Of a stretch of 64,000 bases of DNA, positions 59,683-64,000 are shown piece after piece (the first letter of the stretch is position 1; each line of letters opens with the position of its first letter). A program made the position numbers and the translations under genes. A model generated the notes under the pieces. That model saw only the letters and a program-made list of their open reading frames with translations. It was not told where the DNA came from and searched no databases. This stretch comes from Nocardioides ginsengisegetis (GTDB lineage Bacteria > Actinomycetota > Actinomycetes > Propionibacteriales > Nocardioidaceae), in contig NZ_JACGXA010000001.1 in assembly GCF_014138045.1 (NCBI RefSeq), forward strand, positions 3,581,001 through 3,645,000, in the 5' to 3' direction.

Positions 59683-59708
59683 CCGGCTCCGGGACGAGCA
59701 GCCGATGA
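59673..59708 (+). CDS. 11-codon leaderless ORF coupled to the osmoprotectant ATPase
   Basis: ATG at 59673, 6 nt after TAGGGT, encodes MDVTGSGTSSR and ends in a TGA that overlaps the ATPase ATG as ATGA. It would let a leaderless ribosome terminate and restart on the ATPase, which has no clear ribosome binding site of its own. The alternative is a leadered transcript starting at 59673 with no translation of the ORF. Confidence 0.5.
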   Translation: MDVTGSGTSSR

Positions 59709-60667
59709 TCCGACTGGCCGGGGTGGGCAAGACCTACGACGACGGCACCGTGGCGGTGCAGTCCCTCGACCTCGACGTGGAGGCGGGTGAGCTGGTCGTG
59801 CTGGTCGGGCCGTCCGGGTGCGGCAAGTCCACGACGCTGAAGATGATCAACCGGCTGATCGAGCCGACCACCGGCTCCATCGAGATCGACGGGCGCGACG
59901 TGACGAGGGTCGACCCGGTCAAGCTGCGCCGCGGCATCGGCTACGTCATCCAGCAGGTCGGCCTCTTCCCGCACCAGCGGATCCTGACCAACGTCATGAC
60001 CGTCCCGCTGCTGTACGGCGAGTCGAAGGCCACCGCCCGGGCGCGGGCCGAGGAGCTGATGGCGCTGGTGGGCCTGGACCCCGCGACCTACGCCGACCGC
60101 TTCCCGCACCAGCTCTCCGGTGGCCAGCGCCAGCGGGTCGGCGTGGCACGGGCGCTGGCCGCGGACCCGCCGGTGCTGCTGATGGACGAGCCCTTCGGCG
60201 CCGTCGACCCGATCGTGCGGGTGCGACTCCAGGACGAGTTCCTGCGGCTGCAGCGCGACCTGGGCAAGACCGTCGTGCTGGTCACCCACGACATCGACGA
60301 GGCGGTGAAGATGGGCGACCGGGTGGCGGTGTTCGCCGCCGGCGGCCGGCTCGCCCAGTACGCCACCCCCGCCGAGCTGCTCGGCCGCCCGGCCGACGAC
60401 TTCGTGGCCGACTTCGTGGGCTCGACGCGCGGCCTGCGCCGGCTCGCCGTCACCCCCATCGACCCCGCCCACCTCGAGCCGCTCGACGGCGTGAGCATGG
60501 GCGACCTGGGCGCCGCCATCGACGTGTCCTCCACGCTCGAGGAGGCGTTGGCCGTCCTGCTGCGGGACGACAAGGCCGTCGTGGGGGTCAAGCAGGGCGC
60601 CCAGTTCGTGGGGGTCCTGACGCCCAACGGGATCCATCGGGCGTTGCGGGCGTCCCTAGCCGACTGA
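59705..60667 (+). CDS. Osmoprotectant ABC transporter ATP-binding protein (OpuCA/ProV-like)
   Basis: 320 residues. Walker A GPSGCGKSTT (about 35-44), Q-loop IQQVGLFPHQRILTN, signature LSGGQRQRVG, Walker B PVLLMDEPFGAVDP and switch His in THDIDEAVKMGD. A C-terminal CBS-like portion (about 240-320) includes DVSSTLEEALAVLLRDDKAVVGVKQGAQFVGVLTPNGI. It energises the permeases and binding protein on the opposite strand; the complete transporter is split over two divergent transcripts. Confidence 0.92.
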   Translation: MIRLAGVGKTYDDGTVAVQSLDLDVEAGELVVLVGPSGCGKSTTLKMINRLIEPTTGSIEIDGRDVTRVDPVKLRRGIGYVIQQVGLFPHQRILTNVMTVPLLYGESKATARARAEELMALVGLDPATYADRFPHQLSGGQRQRVGVARALAADPPVLLMDEPFGAVDPIVRVRLQDEFLRLQRDLGKTVVLVTHDIDEAVKMGDRVAVFAAGGRLAQYATPAELLGRPADDFVADFVGSTRGLRRLAVTPIDPAHLEPLDGVSMGDLGAAIDVSSTLEEALAVLLRDDKAVVGVKQGAQFVGVLTPNGIHRALRASLAD

Positions 60668-60702
60668 GACCGTCCGAGGGAACTGCGGCTGCCCACCTCA
60701 TG

Positions 60703-60756
60703 GGTTTCGACGCGCCCGTCGCGACCTCGTTCCTCGGTCGCGGGGCTTGCTCAACC
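60703..60756. repeat. Palindromic intergenic repeat element
   Basis: A 54-bp stretch bounded by GGTTT and AACC, with a GCGACC/GGTCGC stem (60721-60741). It lies between two converging genes (60667 and 60786). It has the style of the short GGTTTCGA...CAACC intergenic repeats I recall from Nocardioides. It may also terminate both transcripts. Confidence 0.5.
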
Positions 60757-60785
60757 TGGCCGGACGGCGACCCGGTGTTCGTTCC

Positions 60786-61883
60786 TCACACCGGGTCGAC
60801 CGGCACATCCCGGTGCCAGGACTCGGTGACGTACTTCGTCTTCCAGCCCATGGACGTGTAGAGCCCGGCGGCGCCGGTCGGGGAGTCGGCGTCGACCTCC
60901 AGCCCGACGCGGTCGCGCCCGCGGGCGGCGGCGTCGGCGATGATCGTGCGGAGCAGGCCCTTGGCCACGCCCCGGCCGCGGGCGGCCTCGAGGACGCCGA
61001 GGTAGGCGACGTACGAGCCGTCGGGGCCCTGGGCGCTCTCGGAGACCGTGCCGACCAGGCAGCCGACCGGCTGCGGGCCGGGGCCGTCGGTGAGCTCGGC
61101 CAGCCACCAGTGGTCCCACCGGTGGCCGGGGTCCTCGCGGAGCCGGTGCACGAACTCCTCGAAGGTCTCCTCGTAGTGGTTGAAGTGGTCGACGAAGGCG
61201 CCCTCGAGCACCTCGTGCAGCTCGCGGAGGTCGTCCTCGTCGGGCATGCCCGAGCCCTGGCGGCGGACCAGGCGGAACGTCACGCCGTCCTTCTCCCAGT
61301 GGTCGGGGTCGCCGGTCAGGTCGGCCTCGTCGGGGGTGACCGGGCGGGTCATCTGCCACCAGGTGCGGACCCGCTCGAAGCCCGCGCCGGACAGCCAGCG
61401 GTGCTGCCGCTCGTCGTCGGCGAACGCGCCGGTGTCGATCTGCTGGACGTCGAGGCCGCGGGCCGCACCCACGGCCTTCGCCTGGCCCACCGCCCACTCG
61501 AAGAGCACGTCGGAGCAGGCGTCGGAGACCTTGTCGGGGATGCCTCGCTCAACGATGTGCACGAAGAGCATCCGGCCCGCGGCCCGGTCGTGGACGCTGC
61601 CCCAGGCCCGGATCTCGCCGTGGCCGTCGCGGACGACGACGTTCTCGCGCATCCGGAGGCCGTGCTCGGAGACCTCGACCATGACGTCGTCGACGCCGGA
61701 GGCGGCCCAGCCGCGGCCTTCGCGCTCGTGGCCGCGCAGCAGCTGCGTCAGGCGGGCGACGTCGAAGCGGTCGGACGGGTCGGGCGTGCCCACCGTCCAG
61801 CCCTTCGGGAGGCCCGACTCCTCGAGCGTCTCCTCCAGGACGACGTCGGGGTCACTCTCGAACCTGCTGTCCTCAGGGATCAC
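60786..61883 (-). CDS. GNAT family protein with two acetyltransferase domains
   Basis: 365 residues with two GNAT-like halves: an N-terminal degenerate one (about 40-195) and a C-terminal one (about 200-365) with the acetyl-CoA loop VLEAARGRGVAKGLLRTIIADAAARG and AGLYTSMGWKTKYV. This resembles the MshD/mycothiol-synthase duplicated architecture, but the role is not established. The GTG start follows CACAAT by 7 nt on the minus strand. Confidence 0.83.
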   Translation of the reverse strand: MIPEDSRFESDPDVVLEETLEESGLPKGWTVGTPDPSDRFDVARLTQLLRGHEREGRGWAASGVDDVMVEVSEHGLRMRENVVVRDGHGEIRAWGSVHDRAAGRMLFVHIVERGIPDKVSDACSDVLFEWAVGQAKAVGAARGLDVQQIDTGAFADDERQHRWLSGAGFERVRTWWQMTRPVTPDEADLTGDPDHWEKDGVTFRLVRRQGSGMPDEDDLRELHEVLEGAFVDHFNHYEETFEEFVHRLREDPGHRWDHWWLAELTDGPGPQPVGCLVGTVSESAQGPDGSYVAYLGVLEAARGRGVAKGLLRTIIADAAARGRDRVGLEVDADSPTGAAGLYTSMGWKTKYVTESWHRDVPVDPV

Positions 61884-61915
61884 CCTGCGGATTGTGCCGT
61901 ACCCCGCAAGAACAA

Positions 61916-61946
61916 CCGACCCGCCCGCTGGCAGCGGACGGGTCGG
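61916..61946 (-). terminator. Terminator hairpin downstream of the coiled-coil protein gene
   Basis: CCGACCCG-x-CCGC (61916-61928) pairs with GCGG-x-CGGGTCGG (61934-61946), 12 bp plus one mismatch and a 5-nt loop. On the minus strand the stem is followed by TTGTTCTTGC, a real T-rich tail, so it terminates the gene ending at 61979. Confidence 0.8.
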
Positions 61947-61978
61947 CGTGGTCTGGGTCTCAGCCCCGGGAGGCCTGC

Positions 61979-62572
61979 TCAGGCGTGGCGGCGGACCCCG
62001 GTGGAGAGCCAGGCGTCCAGCTCGGCACGGAGTACGTCGATCTCCTGCTCCAGCTCGGCCACCCGGACGATCGCCTCGGCGGCGCGCTCCTCGGCCTCGT
62101 CGAGGCGGAGCGTGACGTCGCGGCCCTCGGTCTCGGCCACGTCGGCGCGGCGGGCCTCGGCGTTCATCTTGCGGGTGGCCTCGGCGGCCCGCTTCTGGGC
62201 CGAGGTGAGCGCGACCTCGAGCTCGGAGATGGAGTGCTCGTGGGCGTCGATGCGGGCCTGCATGGCCGCGGAGAACTCCGCGTGCTCGGCGGTGCGGGCG
62301 ACGGTCAGGTCGCGGTAGGCCTGTGCCTGCTCGGCCCGGTCACGGGCCGCCTCACGTCGGGTCTCCATCAGCTCGGAGTGGGTGATGCGGGTGGCCGCGG
62401 CGCCGAGGACGACGCCGAGCACGGCGGCGACGGCGACCAGCAGCCACGAGCCGCTGAGGACGGCGCCGAGGACGACCAGCGCCGAGATCACGATGAGCGC
62501 GACGGCAACAGTGAGGCGGGTGCTCCGCTGCCGACGACGAGCCTTGGGGGCTCGAGACTGAGGGGAAGGCAT
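61979..62572 (-). CDS. Membrane-anchored coiled-coil protein of unknown function
   Basis: 197 residues. A basic N-terminus (KARRRQRSTR) is followed by two membrane helices (about 20-42 and 44-62) and a long coiled coil (about 65-190) rich in Glu/Arg/Ala heptads ending EQEIDVLRAELDAWL. No known domain. The -10 TAACCT uses the TAA stop of the upstream DUF3180 gene and lies 6 nt before the ATG. Confidence 0.75.
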   Translation of the reverse strand: MPSPQSRAPKARRRQRSTRLTVAVALIVISALVVLGAVLSGSWLLVAVAAVLGVVLGAAATRITHSELMETRREAARDRAEQAQAYRDLTVARTAEHAEFSAAMQARIDAHEHSISELEVALTSAQKRAAEATRKMNAEARRADVAETEGRDVTLRLDEAEERAAEAIVRVAELEQEIDVLRAELDAWLSTGVRRHA

Positions 62573-62578
62573 GAAAGC

Positions 62579-62584
62579 AGGTTA
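62579..62584 (-). promoter_or_regulatory. -10 element overlapping the DUF3180 stop codon
   Basis: Minus-strand TAACCT: TAA is the stop of the DUF3180 gene, and the hexamer ends 6 nt before the ATG at 62572. The same arrangement is seen at panD/nadB. Confidence 0.55.
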
Positions 62585-63070
62585 GGTGTCGTCACCGTCG
62601 GAACCGACGCGACACGCTCGCTCGAGGAGCACCGCTGTGATGGCGATCGCCACACCGGCGGCTGCGGCGGCCGCAGATCGCCAGGCGCGCTGGGAGGCGA
62701 GGTCGCCCTGGACCCCCAGCCAGGACAGCGCGTAGCCGGCGTACCCACCGGCCATGAGGGCCCCGACCAGCGCGCAGGCGCGCGCCAGGACCAGCCGGTT
62801 GACCATCCGGTGCGCCTCGGGCCGCTGGTGGTGGACGTGGATCGAGCGGTAGGTCAGCCAGGCGGTCGTCCCGAGGATGGCCGCGACCAGGAGCAGGGCC
62901 AGCGGCTGGGCCCAAGTGACGACGGGGGCGGCCGCCATGTAGCGCTCGGCGTACCCGTGGAGGAGCCAGCCCCCGACGAGGCCGACGATCGCCCACCCGA
63001 CGAGGACGCCACCGGACGTCGGGCGGAGGTGCCCACCCGAGGGTTCCCCCTCGGGCGGGTCGACCGTCAC
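62582..63070 (-). CDS. DUF3180 domain membrane protein
   Basis: 162 residues with four hydrophobic segments (about 20-40, 50-70, 90-112, 125-147), matching the DUF3180 proteins regularly found after folK in actinobacteria. The GTG start overlaps the folK stop as GTGA. Function unknown. Confidence 0.85.
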   Translation of the reverse strand: MTVDPPEGEPSGGHLRPTSGGVLVGWAIVGLVGGWLLHGYAERYMAAAPVVTWAQPLALLLVAAILGTTAWLTYRSIHVHHQRPEAHRMVNRLVLARACALVGALMAGGYAGYALSWLGVQGDLASQRAWRSAAAAAAGVAIAITAVLLERACRVGSDGDDT

Positions 63071-63636
63071 TGGATCTCGAGCGTCAGGTCGTCCCGACGC
63101 GTCACGCCGCTGCTGTCGGCCTTCTCGAGGAGGAGCGCGACCGGGCCGAGCTCGGGGAACTCGGCGTCGGGCTCGAGGTCGAACCACGGCTGCAGCACGA
63201 AGGCGCGCTCGGAGGCACGCGGGTGCGGCAGGCGGAGCGCGGGCTCGTCGCTGCGGCGGTCGCCGACGACGATCAGGTCGACGTCGAGGGTGCGGGGGGC
63301 GTTCTTGATCTCGCTGCGCTCCCGCTCGAAGGCGTCCTCGATGGCCAGCGCGCGATCCATCAGGCGCGTCGCGGCCAACGTGGTGTCGACGGTGACGACG
63401 GCGTTGAGGTAGGACTTGGCGTCCTCGGGGCAGTCCACGGGCTCGGTCTCGTAGACCGGCGAGACGCCGGTGACCCACACGTCCGGGGTGTCCGCGATCG
63501 CGTTGACCGCGCCCTGCAGGGCCGTCATCCGCTCACCGAGGTTGGACCCCAGCGCCAGCACCGCACGGCGGATCGGGCGCATCTCACCAGTGAGCGTGTC
63601 CGCGTCGATGATGTTGGGGTTGGGGGTCTCAGTCAC
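63067..63636 (-). CDS. folK: 2-amino-4-hydroxy-6-hydroxymethyldihydropteridine pyrophosphokinase
   Basis: Transfers pyrophosphate to the dihydropterin in folate synthesis. 189 residues with the HPPK signatures ALGSNLGERMTALQGAV, VYETEPVDCPEDAKSYLNAVV and RTLDVDLIVVGD and PHPRASERAFVLQPW. Coupled to folB upstream and DUF3180 downstream by GTGA overlaps. Confidence 0.95.
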   Translation of the reverse strand: MTETPNPNIIDADTLTGEMRPIRRAVLALGSNLGERMTALQGAVNAIADTPDVWVTGVSPVYETEPVDCPEDAKSYLNAVVTVDTTLAATRLMDRALAIEDAFERERSEIKNAPRTLDVDLIVVGDRRSDEPALRLPHPRASERAFVLQPWFDLEPDAEFPELGPVALLLEKADSSGVTRRDDLTLEIQ

Positions 63637-64000
63637 TTCTCGCCCTCACGTGTTCGGGTGATCGTCAGGGCGACGTCCGCGAACGTCGCCTCGATGGGTG
63701 CATCCGGCTTGTGGACCGTGACCCGCACCCATTCAACACGAATGTCCAAGAGGCAGACACCCGCGATCCGCTGGGCCAGGGTCTCGATCAGGTCGACCGG
63801 ATCGTTCTCCACGGCGGCTTGCACCGAGGCAACGAGACTTCCGTAGTCGACGGTGTCGCGCAAGTCGTCCGAGGCGGCCGCAGGCGTGGTGTCGATGCCC
63901 AGTGCGAGATCGATCACGAAGGTCTGGCCCTCGCGTCGTTCGAAGTCGAAGACGCCGTGGTGGCCGTAGCACTCGATGCCGAGGACGGCGAGCTCGTCGG
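63633..64000 (-). CDS. folB: Dihydroneopterin aldolase, 5'-truncated by the window edge
   Basis: Makes 6-hydroxymethyldihydropterin for FolK. The visible C-terminal part reads ...ELAVLGIECYGHHGVFDFERREGQTFVIDLALGID..., with the family's YGHHGVFDFER motif, and ends RTREGEK. An internal GTG at 63917 could be mistaken for a start, but the conserved motif upstream shows the gene continues past the right edge. Confidence 0.92.
   Translation of the reverse strand, partial: DELAVLGIECYGHHGVFDFERREGQTFVIDLALGIDTTPAAASDDLRDTVDYGSLVASVQAAVENDPVDLIETLAQRIAGVCLLDIRVEWVRVTVHKPDAPIEATFADVALTITRTREGEK

Noticed and set aside
63915..63917. Complete folB starting at the GTG at 63917
   Set aside because: The conserved YGHHGVFDFER motif lies upstream in frame, so the gene continues off the window.
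1..64000. tRNA, rRNA, CRISPR arrays, insertion sequences, prophage or attachment sites
   Set aside because: None was visible; the tandem repeats found have only two or three units and no cas or transposase genes occur.

Overview
The window is very GC-rich, gene-dense DNA from a high-GC Gram-positive bacterium (Actinomycetota). Gene content, protein style and intergenic repeats fit the Nocardioides/Nocardioidaceae group best; this is my inference, since no rRNA is present. Much of the gene order (hemL, cytochrome c maturation, hemB-D-C-A-rex, bldN-rsbN, a 33-residue ribosomal protein, a BdtA-like regulator, acuC, an auxiliary trpS, proC) matches, as I recall it, the Streptomyces coelicolor SCO3316-SCO3337 neighbourhood. 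This is a vegetative chromosomal core segment. I see no phage, insertion sequence, CRISPR array, tRNA or rRNA.

Layout. 1-1.5 kb: end of menA, a 43-residue membrane protein, DUF4229 and another tiny membrane protein. 1.6-7.6 kb (minus): hemL, a histidine phosphatase, a TlpA-type lipoprotein, ccdA, resB and ccsB, a haem-supply and cytochrome c assembly operon. 7.8-9.0 kb: secreted lytic transglycosylase. 9.1-14.8 kb (minus): rex, a 20-codon mini-ORF, hemA, hemC, a cobA/hemD fusion and hemB, every junction an ATGA overlap, behind a promoter overlapped by a Rex-like operator and ended by a strong hairpin. 15-18.7 kb: glutaredoxin-like protein, acyl-CoA/AMP ligase, HAD phosphatase and a BldN-type ECF sigma factor, followed at 18.9 kb by its RsbN-type membrane anti-sigma factor behind a BldN-like promoter. 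20-22.7 kb (minus): acyltransferase, epimerase, bS22, BdtA-like regulator. 23-25.3 kb: acuC divergent from trpS, which has a leader peptide with tandem Trp codons and an attenuator. 25.3-34.4 kb: hydrolase, proC/proline dehydrogenase, ABC exporter, sugar isomerase, Ppx/GppA, a Cys-rich protein, VOC protein, methyltransferase, LacI regulator. 34.5-37.1 kb: radA-disA. 37.2-42.7 kb: secreted protein, mutY, glycosyltransferase, clpC with a ClgR box. 42.9-46.5 kb: an operon of coiled-coil, unknown and lipase-like proteins, plus a secreted protein. 46.5-52.6 kb: lsr2, then coaX, nadC, nadB, panD, panC and a DUF2520 reductase, a cofactor operon joining NAD, pantothenate and CoA synthesis. 52.8-56.7 kb: glycosyltransferases, sulfotransferase and SseB. 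56.8-60.7 kb: glycine-betaine/osmoprotectant ABC transporter on two divergent transcripts. 60.8-64 kb: GNAT protein, coiled-coil membrane protein, DUF3180, folK and partial folB.

Three themes run through the window. Operons are packed with NTGA stop/start overlaps, including two that imply CTG starts. Many genes appear leaderless, with a TANNNT element 6-7 nt before the start codon. Very small ORFs (11, 12, 18, 20, 33 and 43 residues) sit at regulatory or coupling positions. The most notable are the Trp leader peptide, two copies of a mini-ORF repeat that inserts between genes while keeping ATGA coupling at both ends, and an 11-codon leaderless ORF coupled to the osmoprotectant ATPase.
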